This document shows positions 25,860 through 34,179 of a DNA stretch of 64,000 nt, piece after piece; within the stretch, counting starts at the first letter, position 1; each line of letters starts with the position of its first letter. The notes beneath the pieces were generated by a model. That model saw only the letters and a list, made by a program, of their open reading frames with translations. It ran no database searches and was not told the DNA's origin. The stretch is from Rhodoferax mekongensis (GTDB lineage Bacteria; Pseudomonadota; Gammaproteobacteria; Burkholderiales; Burkholderiaceae_C), in NCBI RefSeq assembly GCF_032191775.1, contig NZ_CP132507.1, positions 2,691,001 through 2,755,000 of the forward strand, written 5' to 3'. Position numbers and translations under genes: made by a program.

Positions 25860-25936
25860 TGGTCGGTGTGAAAGGATTCGAACCTTCGACCCCTTGCACC
25901 CCATGCAAGTGCGCTACCAGGCTGCGCCACACACCG
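25860..25936 (-). tRNA. tRNA-Pro (anticodon GGG)
   Basis: 77-nt cloverleaf on the minus strand: acceptor CGGTGTG pairs with CACACCG, D arm GCGCAGCCTGGTAGCGC, anticodon stem CTTGC/GCAAG with loop ATGGGGT (anticodon GGG), T arm GGGTCGAAGGTTCGAATCC-type with TTCGAAT, and an encoded CCA end. It lies 37 bases after the MerR gene at the end of the thrS operon. Confidence 0.97.
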
Positions 25937-25973
25937 ATCGAGCCTCAAATTATAACTCGATATTCGGGCCTCT

Positions 25974-26423
25974 TCAGGCTGGCGCCATAAGAAGTTCACG
26001 AATATCCATCAATTCTTTTTTGATGGCTTGCATCTCTATGCCTGCGATCTCATCTGGAGCGGATTCAGACGAATCTTCAAAATCATCAATATCGGCCTCA
26101 TCGAGCTCCAGTACCTCCATGCCATCCAGTTGAACTTCGCCGTTGCGCTTCTTATCGCGCTCGGCCTGAAGCAACTCCTGCATCTTGTTGCGGGCACCGC
26201 TGATGGTGAAACCTTGGTCATAAAGAAGATCACGGATTTTCCGGATCATCAGAACTTCATGGTGCTGGTAATAGCGTCGGTTGCCACGGCGCTTCATAGG
26301 CCGTAGCTGCGTAAACTCCTGCTCCCAATAACGTAGCACGTGCGGCTTGACGCCACACAAATCACCCACCTCACCGATGGTGAAATAACGTTTGGCGGGA
26401 ATGGGAGGAAGCGTTTTCTCCAT
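25974..26423 (-). CDS. MerR-family transcriptional regulator
   Basis: A 149-residue protein with an N-terminal MerR winged helix (RYFTIGEVGDLCGVKPHVLRYWEQEF) and RRGNRRYYQHHEVLMIRKIRDLL, followed by an acidic C-terminal tail (LDEADIDDFEDSSES). It lacks the cysteine-rich effector domain of metal-sensing MerR proteins. This regulator next to ihfA is common in proteobacteria; its target is unknown. ATG 26423 gives the usual MEKTLPPIP-type start. Confidence 0.88.
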   Translation of the reverse strand: MEKTLPPIPAKRYFTIGEVGDLCGVKPHVLRYWEQEFTQLRPMKRRGNRRYYQHHEVLMIRKIRDLLYDQGFTISGARNKMQELLQAERDKKRNGEVQLDGMEVLELDEADIDDFEDSSESAPDEIAGIEMQAIKKELMDIRELLMAPA

Positions 26424-26532
26424 TGAAATCAATGCTGTACGAGACAAAGCGTAGAGGTTACTCTAAGTTTTGTCCGTACGCAAAGATTCCTTTACGCAGT
26501 AACTACAAATAAATCAGCCGCCGTGCTTTAGT

Positions 26533-26862
26533 TCACGACTCGGTCTTGCCTTCGTCCTGAATTTGTTCTTTGAGCTTGTGGCTTGCATGAAAGGTCACCA
26601 CTCTGCGTGCCTGGATTGGAATGGCCTCGCCGGTGCGGGGATTGCGCCCGGGACGGGGCGCTTTGGTGCGGATCTGAAAGTTTCCGAATCCGGAAATTTT
26701 TACGTCCGTGCCATCGACCAGGCTACTCGCGATCAGGTCAAAGAAAGCGTCGATCATGTCTTTTGACTCGCGCTTGTTCAGTCCGATTTGCTCAAACAGC
26801 AAATCTGACAGTTGCGCCTTGGTCAATGCCGGGGTCTCCAGACTTTCCACAGAGAATTCCAT
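26533..26862 (-). CDS. ihfA: Integration host factor subunit alpha
   Basis: HU/IHF fold of 109 residues, the alpha partner of IHF, which bends DNA. Seen: LTKAQLSDLLFEQIGLNKRES, GFGNFQIRTKAPRPGRNPRT with the intercalating-arm proline, and IPIQARRVVTFHASHKLK. ATG 26862 has AAGGG upstream. An alternative ATG at 26889, overlapping the pheT stop as TAATG, would add 9 residues. Confidence 0.95.
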   Translation of the reverse strand: MEFSVESLETPALTKAQLSDLLFEQIGLNKRESKDMIDAFFDLIASSLVDGTDVKISGFGNFQIRTKAPRPGRNPRTGEAIPIQARRVVTFHASHKLKEQIQDEGKTES

Positions 26863-26888
26863 GACTGCGCCCTTCTGCGGTTCAAGCA

Positions 26889-29324
26889 TTACGCACGCTG
26901 ACGAGCGCCCACCGACGTCACCAACTGGTCTACCACGGCTTTCATGGCGGATTCAATTTGGTCTTCCGTCAGCGTAGCTTCGTCACTGTTCAGGGTCAGA
27001 CGCAATGCCAAGCTGCGGTCGGTACTACCGGCAGCGGCTTCAGCATCTTTGGTTACCTTGGGCCGGTATACGTCGAATAGCTGGACATCACGCAGCAAAC
27101 CTTGCGTTGGGGCAGCACGCACTGCTCTCACCAGGTCGGCATGGGTAACCTGGTCGCCCACTACCACGGCCACATCGCGCTGTACGGCTTGGAATTTGGC
27201 GACACTCTGGAAAACGGGCACTTGGCGTGCAAGTACGGCATCCAGTTCCAATTCAAACACGATGGGCGCGGTGGTCAGCTCATAGGACTGGCGCCACTTG
27301 GGGTGCAACTCGCCTACGAACCCGACGGAGCGACCGTTAAGTTTGATTTCTGCTGTGCGGCCTGGGTGCAATGCGGGGTGCTGCCCGGGTACAAACTCAG
27401 GCTTCAGGGGCGCGAACAAGGCCTCGACATCCCCCTTCACGTCAAAGAAGTCTACGCCCTGCTCTTTGCGGCCCCATTGCAATGCATCAGCACCGCCACT
27501 GGCCAAGCCGGATACGCGCATGGGCTGGTCAAAGCCTTCAACCGTGGAGTCGGTACTCTTGATTGAGGCATTGCGCAGGAACACACGCCCCAGCTCGAAG
27601 ACGCGAACGCGTGGCGCCTTGCGGGCCAGATTGAAGCGCAGCACTTGCAGCAAGGATCCGATCAGGGAGGAACGCATTACGCTCATCTGGCTGGCAATCG
27701 GATTCAACAACTTGATGGGGTTTGGATTACCGGCAAGCTCGTGCTCCCAGCGCTCTTCCACAAAACTGAAGTTGATGGTTTCCTGGTAACCCAGCGCGGC
27801 GAGTGAACGGCGCACTGCAAATGCACTGCGCTGATCTTCTTGGCGAATCTTGGCCGTGATGGGCGCTTGCGGCGGTGTATGCGGCAGGTTGTTGTAGCCC
27901 ACCATGCGGGCGACTTCTTCAATCAGGTCTTCTTCGATCTGCAGATCGAAGCGGAAGGACGGAGGGGTTATCGTGATCACACCCTCAGACTCCTGCACCG
28001 GCAAACTCAAGCGGCGCAGTGCATCCGCACACTGAGCTTGGGTCAGCGGCATACCGATGACCTTGACTGCACGCGCAACACGCAGAGAAACGGGTGCAGC
28101 CGCAGGAACATTGGCGACCAAATCATCTACAGGGCCACACTGGGTTTCGGGAGTGCCACAGATCTCGATGATCAGTTTCGTGATGCGCTCAATGTGTTCC
28201 ACCGTTTGCTGCGGATCCACGCCACGCTCGAAACGGTGACCGGCATCCGTCGAAAAGTTGAAACGGCGCGAACGGCCTGCGATGGACTTGGGCCACCAGA
28301 AGGCGGCTTCCACATAGATGTGGCGGGTATCGTCAGACACGGCGGTGGCATCACCGCCCATGATGCCGGCCAAGGATTCGACTTGCTGCGCATCGGCAAT
28401 GACACCCACTTTTTCGTCCAAAGTCACGGTATTGCCGTTGAGAAGCTTGAGTTGCTCGCCCTGCTTACCCCAGCGCACATCGAGTCCGCCATGGATTTTT
28501 TCGAGATCGAATATGTGGCTGGGGCGACCCAACTCGAACATCACGTAGTTCGAAATGTCTACCAAGGGGCTGACGCTGCGCTGGCCACAACGAGCCAGTC
28601 GGTCAACCATCCACTGAGGCGTTTTGGCTTTGGTATTGACGTTGCGGATGATGCGCCCGGAGAAACGGCCACACAGGTCTGGAGCGCTGATTTTGACAGC
28701 CACCTTGTCCTGGATCGAGACGGCGGCTGATGGGAACTCGGGCGCCATCAAAGGCGCGCCGGTCAAGGCGGACACTTCACGCGCTACTCCATACACGCTC
28801 AAGCAATGTGCCAAGTTGGGCGTCAGTTTGAGAGTGAACAGGGTGTCGTCCAGATCCAGATACTCACGGATGTTTTTGCCCAGAGGCGCGTCCAGGGGCA
28901 GCTCCATCAGACCGCCATGGTCTTCAGACAGCTTGAGCTCGCGTGCGGAGCACAACATGCCCTGGCTTTCCACACCGCGAAGCTTGCCGACCTTGATCAA
29001 GAATGGTTTGCCATCCTCGACCGGAGGTAACTCTGCACCCACCAAGGCGCATGGAATTCGGATACCCACGCGTGCATTGGGGGCGCCACAGACGATGTTG
29101 AGCAGCTCGGCTTGGCCCACATCGACCTTGCAGACGCGCAAGCGATCCGCATTGGGGTGTTGCTCGGCCTCCTTGATCTCACCCACCACGATGTGGGTAA
29201 AGGGAGGAGCGACAGGCTTCAGCTCTTCGACCTCCAGACCAGCCATGGTCAAGGTTTCGGCGAGTTGGTCGGTAGAGATGGCGGGGTTGCAGAAAGTGCG
29301 CAACCAGGATTCTGAGAATTGCAT
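26889..29324 (-). CDS. pheT: Phenylalanyl-tRNA synthetase beta subunit
   Basis: PheT of 811 residues. Order of domains: N-terminal SWLRTFC start, tRNA-binding OB domain (VVGEIKEAEQHPNADRLRVCKVD), B3/B4 editing region, B5 domain, synthetase-like core, and a C-terminal FDX-ACB anticodon domain (FQAVQRDVAVVVGDQV). Pairs with PheS 33 bases upstream to charge tRNA-Phe. Confidence 0.98.
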   Translation of the reverse strand: MQFSESWLRTFCNPAISTDQLAETLTMAGLEVEELKPVAPPFTHIVVGEIKEAEQHPNADRLRVCKVDVGQAELLNIVCGAPNARVGIRIPCALVGAELPPVEDGKPFLIKVGKLRGVESQGMLCSARELKLSEDHGGLMELPLDAPLGKNIREYLDLDDTLFTLKLTPNLAHCLSVYGVAREVSALTGAPLMAPEFPSAAVSIQDKVAVKISAPDLCGRFSGRIIRNVNTKAKTPQWMVDRLARCGQRSVSPLVDISNYVMFELGRPSHIFDLEKIHGGLDVRWGKQGEQLKLLNGNTVTLDEKVGVIADAQQVESLAGIMGGDATAVSDDTRHIYVEAAFWWPKSIAGRSRRFNFSTDAGHRFERGVDPQQTVEHIERITKLIIEICGTPETQCGPVDDLVANVPAAAPVSLRVARAVKVIGMPLTQAQCADALRRLSLPVQESEGVITITPPSFRFDLQIEEDLIEEVARMVGYNNLPHTPPQAPITAKIRQEDQRSAFAVRRSLAALGYQETINFSFVEERWEHELAGNPNPIKLLNPIASQMSVMRSSLIGSLLQVLRFNLARKAPRVRVFELGRVFLRNASIKSTDSTVEGFDQPMRVSGLASGGADALQWGRKEQGVDFFDVKGDVEALFAPLKPEFVPGQHPALHPGRTAEIKLNGRSVGFVGELHPKWRQSYELTTAPIVFELELDAVLARQVPVFQSVAKFQAVQRDVAVVVGDQVTHADLVRAVRAAPTQGLLRDVQLFDVYRPKVTKDAEAAAGSTDRSLALRLTLNSDEATLTEDQIESAMKAVVDQLVTSVGARQRA

Positions 29325-29357
29325 GTTCGGGACCGGCGTGGTTGTTGTTCTTGTGGA

Positions 29358-30428
29358 TTACTGGAATTGCGACAGGAAGCGGACATCACCGTCGAAGAAC
29401 AGGCGCAGGTCGTTCACGCCATAACGCAACATGGTCAAACGATCCGGCCCCATGCCAAAGGCAAAGCCGATGAACTTTTCAGGGTCCAGGCCCATATTGC
29501 GGATCACATTGGGGTGCACTTGACCGGAACCGGCGACTTCGAGCCAGCGGCCTGCAAGTGGGCCGGTTTGGAACTGAATGTCGATTTCGGCGCTGGGCTC
29601 GGTAAACGGGAAGAAGCTGGGGCGGAAACGCAAAACCAGATCATCCGACTCGAAAAAGGTCCGGCAGAAATCGGTAAAGACGAACTTCAGGTCCTTGAAA
29701 CTTACGTTTTCACCCACCCACAAGCCTTCGCACTGGTGGAACATGGGGGAATGGGTGGCATCGCTATCGACGCGGTACGTGCGCCCCGGGGCAATGACAC
29801 GGATCTCCGGCATTTCACCGGCATAGAGACCTTCCGAAGTGGCACCCGCGGCGGCGCGGTGCGCCTTGACGTGCTGCACCGCATAGCGGATTTGCATGGG
29901 GCTGGTATGGGTGCGCAGCAGGTTGGGCGCAGCCTCGGAGCCACCTTCCACATAGAAGGTGTCGTGCATGGAACGGGCAGGATGGTCTTCGGGCGTATTG
30001 AGGGCGGTGAAGTTGAACCAATCGGATTCGATTTCGGGGCCTTGGGCCACATCGAAGCCCATGGAGCCGAAAATGGCTTCAATGCGCTCCAGCGTCAAGG
30101 AAACCGGGTGCAAACCGCCCTGCCCCCGCTGGCGACCGGGCAATGTGACGTCCAGCGCTTCTGCCTGGAGCTGGGTTTGCAGTTCGGCATCGGCCAATGC
30201 TTGACGACGCTCGGTGAGCGCGCTCTCAATAGCCTGCTTGGCCAAGTTGATGGCGGCACCGCGGGATTTTTTCTCCTCCACGCTGAGGGCGGCCATGCCC
30301 TTCATCAGCTCGGTGATCTTGCCGGATTTGCCCAAGAAAAGGGCTTTGGCGTTCTCCAGATCAGCGGGCGTGGCAGCTTGCAAAAATGCAGCTTTGGCGG
30401 TGTCAACGATGTCGTTCAACTCGGTCAT
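29358..30428 (-). CDS. pheS: Phenylalanyl-tRNA synthetase alpha subunit
   Basis: PheS of 356 residues, the class II catalytic subunit. N-terminal coiled coil, then motif 1 region around [21 protein letters not shown], motif 2 in [21 protein letters not shown] and motif 3 in [22 protein letters not shown]. An intrinsic terminator lies just upstream, between it and rplT. Confidence 0.98.
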   Translation of the reverse strand: MTELNDIVDTAKAAFLQAATPADLENAKALFLGKSGKITELMKGMAALSVEEKKSRGAAINLAKQAIESALTERRQALADAELQTQLQAEALDVTLPGRQRGQGGLHPVSLTLERIEAIFGSMGFDVAQGPEIESDWFNFTALNTPEDHPARSMHDTFYVEGGSEAAPNLLRTHTSPMQIRYAVQHVKAHRAAAGATSEGLYAGEMPEIRVIAPGRTYRVDSDATHSPMFHQCEGLWVGENVSFKDLKFVFTDFCRTFFESDDLVLRFRPSFFPFTEPSAEIDIQFQTGPLAGRWLEVAGSGQVHPNVIRNMGLDPEKFIGFAFGMGPDRLTMLRYGVNDLRLFFDGDVRFLSQFQ

Positions 30429-30457
30429 AAATAGGTACTTGACGATTCAAATCAATG

Positions 30458-30492
30458 AAAAAGGGCTAGTGCTTTTTCAAGCGCTAGCCCTT
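30458..30492 (-). terminator. Intrinsic terminator/attenuator between rplT and pheS
   Basis: In the transcript a stem of 13 pairs with one mismatch: AAGGGCTAGCGCTT-GAAA-AAGCACTAGCCCTT, then TTT. It ends 29 bases before the pheS ATG, leaving no room for a full promoter behind it. No Phe-rich leader peptide was found. Its 5' arm overlaps a dispersed-repeat copy. Confidence 0.8.
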
Positions 30493-30530
30493 GTTTCTGG
30501 TGCGCGGAGTGCTACTGAATCAATAGCACT
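30469..30530 (-). repeat. Dispersed repeat copy D, before pheS
   Basis: On the minus strand: GCTATTGATTCAGTAGCACT then CCGCGCACCAGAAACAAGGG and CTAGCGCTTG. A diverged copy whose end supplies the 5' arm of the pheS terminator stem. Confidence 0.6.
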
Positions 30531-30541
30531 CTGCTGCGGAC

Positions 30542-30901
30542 TCAAGCAGCCAGTTTGGCTTTCACTTGTTCCACAATGCGAGCAAAAGCAGCCATGTCGT
30601 GGATAGCGATATCGGACAGAACCTTACGGTCGATCTCGATGTTCGCTTTCTTAAGACCATTGGCAAACTGGCTGTATGTCAGACCGCATTGACGGGCTGC
30701 CGCGTTGATACGGGCAATCCACAACTGACGGAACACACGTTTCTTGGTACGACGGTCACGGTAGGCATATTGCCCAGCCTTCATTACCGCTTCTTTGGCG
30801 ATACGGAAGACATTACCGCGGCGACCGCGGAAACCCTTAGCAAGGGCCAGAACTTTTTTATGGCGGGCGCGAGCCGTTACACCACGTTTGACGCGAGGCA
30901 T
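30542..30901 (-). CDS. rplT: 50S ribosomal protein L20
   Basis: L20 of 119 residues, very basic, with the conserved start [17 protein letters not shown] and the [20 protein letters not shown] and [14 protein letters not shown] segments. It binds 23S rRNA early in 50S assembly and in many bacteria represses its own operon. It follows rpmI by 25 bases. Confidence 0.98.
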   Translation of the reverse strand: MPRVKRGVTARARHKKVLALAKGFRGRRGNVFRIAKEAVMKAGQYAYRDRRTKKRVFRQLWIARINAAARQCGLTYSQFANGLKKANIEIDRKVLSDIAIHDMAAFARIVEQVKAKLAA

Positions 30902-30926
30902 GTGATTACTCCTTGTACGTCGTTAA

Positions 30927-31130
30927 TTAAATACCACGACCGGGCAGCATCTGTGCCATGTGACCCATGTTGGTCTCATGAACAGCTGCGGAACCGCGCA
31001 AGTGGCGTTTATTTTTAGTGGTCTTCTTGGTCAAGATGTGACGTTTGAAGGCTTGACCGCGCTTAACGGTACCACCTGGACGGACGCGGAAGCGTTTCTT
31101 CGCCGCGCTCTTGGTCTTCATTTTGGGCAT
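30927..31130 (-). CDS. rpmI: 50S ribosomal protein L35
   Basis: L35 of 67 residues: [19 protein letters not shown] start and [21 protein letters not shown] 31130 is preceded by GGAG with 7-base spacing; upstream in-frame residues are not part of the protein. Confidence 0.98.
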   Translation of the reverse strand: MPKMKTKSAAKKRFRVRPGGTVKRGQAFKRHILTKKTTKNKRHLRGSAAVHETNMGHMAQMLPGRGI

Positions 31131-31295
31131 GTTCATGCTCCTTTTCATTTGTGCTCGTGAGGCGTCTGGAAAACGACTTCCAGCCTTGTTGGCCCCGAGC
31201 CACTTGTGCAACACCCGTTGCCGGGTTTGCTTTTTGCAAGTCACTTTTCAGCGACTTGCCAACTCCGGGCAGGTGACCAGACCTGCCCCGAATAC
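31131..31295 (-). promoter_or_regulatory. infC-rpmI intercistronic leader
   Basis: 165 bases without a gene. The transcript can form several hairpins, among them GGGCAGGT...ACCTGCCC, GCAAGTCGC...GTGACTTGC and ACCCG-GCAA-CGGGT. In other proteobacteria this position holds the L20 autoregulatory site; whether these hairpins do so here is not established. Confidence 0.35.
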
Positions 31296-31886
31296 TTACG
31301 CTGCAGCTTCCGCCGCAGGCTTGGGAGAGCCGCCACCGGGTTTCTTACGGCCTGGCGCGATCATCATGATCATCTGGCGGCCTTCCAGCTTGGGAAACTG
31401 CTCAACGATGATGGTGTCACCCAACTCGTCGCGCATGCGCTGGAGCATGGCCAAACCAATTTCCTGGTGGGTGATTTCACGACCGCGGAAACGCAAAGTG
31501 ATTTTGCACTTGTCGCCATCCGCCAAGAAGCGACGGATGTTGCGCATCTTGATGTTGTAGTCGCCGTCATCAGTACCCGGACGGAACTTGATTTCCTTGA
31601 TCTCAATGACCGTCTGCTTGGCTTTCGCTTCCGCTGCCTTCTTTTGCTCTTGGTACTTGAACTTGCCGTAATCCATCAACCGGCACACAGGCGGGTTGGC
31701 AGTGGCAGCAATTTCAACCAAGTCAACGTCGAGGTCACCCGCCATGCGGAGGGCTTCCATCAGGCTGACGACACCCAAAGGTTCGTTGTCAGGGCCGGAG
31801 AGGCGAACCTCAGGGGCCATGATTTCACGGTTCAAACGGTGTTTACGTTCTTCGCGCTGGCGGCGGTCACGAAATTCAGTAGCGAT
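31296..31886 (-). CDS. infC: Translation initiation factor IF-3 (AUC start)
   Basis: IF-3 of 196 residues: N-domain with [22 protein letters not shown] and [24 protein letters not shown], linker, and C-domain with [17 protein letters not shown]. The first ATG in frame falls inside the conserved N-domain, so the true start is upstream. The only good candidate is ATC at 31884-31886, with AAGGA and 7-base spacing and an in-frame TGA two codons before it. It gives (M)[22 protein letters not shown] non-AUG start allows IF-3 to limit its own synthesis, as known for E. coli infC (AUU). Confidence 0.93.
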   Translation of the reverse strand: MATEFRDRRQREERKHRLNREIMAPEVRLSGPDNEPLGVVSLMEALRMAGDLDVDLVEIAATANPPVCRLMDYGKFKYQEQKKAAEAKAKQTVIEIKEIKFRPGTDDGDYNIKMRNIRRFLADGDKCKITLRFRGREITHQEIGLAMLQRMRDELGDTIIVEQFPKLEGRQMIMMIAPGRKKPGGGSPKPAAEAAA

Positions 31887-31974
31887 GGCTCAATCCTTCA
31901 CAATATCTGCTACACAAACTGTAGCGGTTGCCGCACAGCACGCGCCGTCAAACCAATATTTCCTTGGGGAGACC

Positions 31975-33909
31975 TCAGGATGATTTGTTGGCAATGTCCG
32001 CGGTAATGCGCTCAATGAACGACTCCAGGGGCATTGCACCGAGGTCTTGACCACCCCGGGCACGCACTGCGACAGCGCCTGCTGCCATCTCTTTGTCGCC
32101 AATGACAACCAGATAGGGCAGCTTCTGCATCGAATGCTCCCGTATTTTATAGGTTATTTTCTCGTTACGCAGGTCTAAATTGACCCTAAGCCCTTGATTT
32201 TGCAGCGTTTTGGCCACGCTTCGGGCGTAATCGGCCTGTGCGTCGGTGATATTGAGCACCGCTACCTGCACGGGAGCGAGCCAGGCGGGCAAGGCTCCAG
32301 CGCTCTCTTCAATCAGGATGCCGATGAAGCGCTCCAGGCTGCCGACGATCGCGCGGTGCAGCATGACGGGACGATGGCGGCTACCGTCTTCCCCGACAAA
32401 TTCTGCATCCAGACGCTCGGGCAAGTTGGGATCCACTTGGATCGTGCCACACTGCCACGGACGGCCCAAGGCGTCCTTGAGCGTGTATTCGATCTTGGGG
32501 CCGTAGAAAGCACCCTCGCCTGGCAAGTATTCGAAATCGCAGCCTGAAGCACGCAGACCCTCAGCCAAGGCATTTTCTGCACGGTCCCAACTCTCTTCGG
32601 TGCCGATACGCTTTTCGGGCCGGGTGGAGAGTTTGTAGATGATGTTGGTGAAGCCGAAGTCTTTGTAGACTTTCTGGAGCAAGGTTGTAAAGGCCTTCAC
32701 CTCCTCCTGAATCTGGTCTTCAGTACAAAAGATGTGACCATCGTCTTGCGTAAAGGCACGCACGCGCATGATGCCGTGCAGGCCGCCCGAGGGCTCGTTG
32801 CGGTGGCACTGACCGAATTCGCCGAAACGTAAAGGCAGATCGCGGTAACTCTTGATGCCCTGCTTGTAGATCAAGATATGGCCCGGGCAGTTCATGGGCT
32901 TCAGGGCGTAGTCGCGCTTTTCACTCTCGGTGGTGAACATGTTTTCGCGGTACTTGTCCCAGTGGCCGGTTTTCTCCCAGAGGCTCTTGTCAATAATTTG
33001 AGGGCCCTTGACCTCGAGGTAACCGTTGTCCTGGTACACCTTGCGCATGTACTGCTCGACGCCTTGCCAGAGTGTCCAGCCCTTGGGGTGCCAGAAGACT
33101 GTACCGGGGGAATGCTCGTCGATGTGGAACAGATCGAGTTCGCGACCCAGCTTGCGGTGGTCACGCTTTTCGGCCTCTTCGAGCATGGTCAAGTGCTGCT
33201 GCAATTCGTCCTTGGTGGCCCAAGCAGTGCCGTAAATGCGCTGCAGCATTTCATTGCGATGGTCTCCACGCCAGTAGGCACCCGCCACTTTCATGAGTTT
33301 GAAATGTTTGAGTTTGCCGGTGCTGGGCACGTGGGGGCCTCGGCACAGATCTTCAAACTTGCCTTCGCGGTACAGCGACACGTCTTCATTCGCAGGAATG
33401 CTGGCAATGATTTCGGCCTTGTATTGCTCGCCCAAACTCTTGAAGTACTCCACCGCCTCATCACGCGGCAACACGCGACGCACAACGGGCTCGTCCTTGT
33501 TGGCGAGTTCGGTCATCTTCTTTTCAATGGCGACCAGATCCTCTGGAGTGAACGGCCGCTTGTAGGAAAAGTCATAAAAGAAACCGTGCTCGATCACGGG
33601 CCCGATGGTCACTTGTGCATCGGGGAACAGCTCCTTGACGGCATAGGCCAACAAGTGGGCCGTGGAGTGGCGAATGACTTCCAAACCATCGGCATCTTTG
33701 GCGGTAATGATGGACAGCGCACTGTCGGCGGTCATCTGGAAACTGGTGTCCACCACTTTTGCAGCATCAGCAGACTCGCCTGCGGCTCGGACCTTGCCGG
33801 CCAAAGCTGCTTTGGCCAAGCCGGTGCCGATAGAGGCAGCCACTTCGGCCACGGTAACCGGGCCGGGGAATTCACGTTTGGAACCGTCAGGGAGTGTGAT
33901 GTGGATCAT
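31975..33909 (-). CDS. thrS: Threonyl-tRNA synthetase
   Basis: ThrRS of 644 residues: TGS domain ([14 protein letters not shown]), editing domain with [16 protein letters not shown], class II core with zinc ligand in [11 protein letters not shown], the TQDDGHIFC segment, and a C-terminal anticodon domain ([16 protein letters not shown]). First gene of the operon thrS-infC-rpmI-rplT-pheS-pheT-ihfA. Its leader carries a Thr-rich peptide and attenuator-like structures. Confidence 0.98.
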   Translation of the reverse strand: MIHITLPDGSKREFPGPVTVAEVAASIGTGLAKAALAGKVRAAGESADAAKVVDTSFQMTADSALSIITAKDADGLEVIRHSTAHLLAYAVKELFPDAQVTIGPVIEHGFFYDFSYKRPFTPEDLVAIEKKMTELANKDEPVVRRVLPRDEAVEYFKSLGEQYKAEIIASIPANEDVSLYREGKFEDLCRGPHVPSTGKLKHFKLMKVAGAYWRGDHRNEMLQRIYGTAWATKDELQQHLTMLEEAEKRDHRKLGRELDLFHIDEHSPGTVFWHPKGWTLWQGVEQYMRKVYQDNGYLEVKGPQIIDKSLWEKTGHWDKYRENMFTTESEKRDYALKPMNCPGHILIYKQGIKSYRDLPLRFGEFGQCHRNEPSGGLHGIMRVRAFTQDDGHIFCTEDQIQEEVKAFTTLLQKVYKDFGFTNIIYKLSTRPEKRIGTEESWDRAENALAEGLRASGCDFEYLPGEGAFYGPKIEYTLKDALGRPWQCGTIQVDPNLPERLDAEFVGEDGSRHRPVMLHRAIVGSLERFIGILIEESAGALPAWLAPVQVAVLNITDAQADYARSVAKTLQNQGLRVNLDLRNEKITYKIREHSMQKLPYLVVIGDKEMAAGAVAVRARGGQDLGAMPLESFIERITADIANKSS

Positions 33910-33941
33910 GGTGATGTCGAGGAAAGAGGGTCTTGAAAAGC

Positions 33942-34008
33942 AAAAAGCGCGGAGTGGTCCGCGCTTTACTATGAATTTGGTAGCTGACTGCGCACAAGGC
34001 GCGCGGAC
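33942..34008 (-). promoter_or_regulatory. Candidate thrS transcription attenuator
   Basis: The terminator (33942-33967) is AAAGCGCGGA-CCAC-TCCGCGCTTT plus TT, ending 33 bases before the thrS ATG. Upstream, GTCCGCGC (34001-34008) is an exact 8-base complement of GCGCGGAC (33957-33964), the 5' arm of that terminator, so it can form a competing antiterminator. A short stem AAGGC/GCCTT (34013-34017 with 33996-34000) could mask it. A Thr-rich leader peptide ends 7 bases upstream of the antiterminator strand. This is the layout of ribosome-mediated attenuation. Confidence 0.65.
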
Positions 34009-34021
34009 TACGGCCTTATTC
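33967..34021 (+). repeat. Dispersed repeat copy E, in the thrS leader
   Basis: ACTATGAATTTGGTAGCTGA then CTGCGCACAAGGCGCGCGGA and CTACGGCCTT. A diverged copy, antisense to thrS. It contributes the antiterminator strand of the candidate attenuator. Confidence 0.6.
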
Positions 34022-34057
34022 GCTGATGAATGTTGCCGGTGTAGTTCGCGGTGTCAT
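34016..34057 (-). CDS. Threonine-rich leader peptide of thrS
   Basis: A 13-residue reading frame, [13 protein letters not shown], with four Thr codons (ACA, ACT, ACA, ACA) among twelve residues after the start. An AAAGG ribosome site lies about 10 bases upstream. It sits 14 codons upstream of a competing hairpin pair before thrS. Low charged tRNA-Thr would stall the ribosome here. Confidence 0.65.
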   Translation of the reverse strand: MTPRTTPATFISE

Positions 34058-34078
34058 AACCAAACTGCCTTTCTCGCT

Positions 34079-34107
34079 CTTATACAAAGTTGATAAGTGC
34101 ATTTTAA
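34079..34107 (-). promoter_or_regulatory. Candidate sigma70 promoter of thrS
   Basis: On the minus strand TTAAAA (34102-34107), 17 bases, TATAAG (34079-34084). A start near 34072 would place the leader peptide about 15 bases into the transcript. Confidence 0.5.
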
Positions 34108-34124
34108 CCGCAGTCTGCATGGAT

Positions 34125-34161
34125 GAAAAAAGGCCGAGCGCCTTGTGAGCGACCCGGCCTT
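34125..34161 (-). terminator. Intrinsic terminator after aceA
   Basis: AAGGCCG...CGGCCTT closed by an inner GCGC-containing stem and followed by TTTT on the minus strand, 19 bases beyond the aceA stop. Confidence 0.8.
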
Positions 34162-34179
34162 GACTCCACAGCGGTTGGC

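Noticed and set aside
25860-25936. Integration site at the tRNA-Pro gene
   Set aside because: No integrase, no duplicated tRNA 3' end and no change of gene content next to it.
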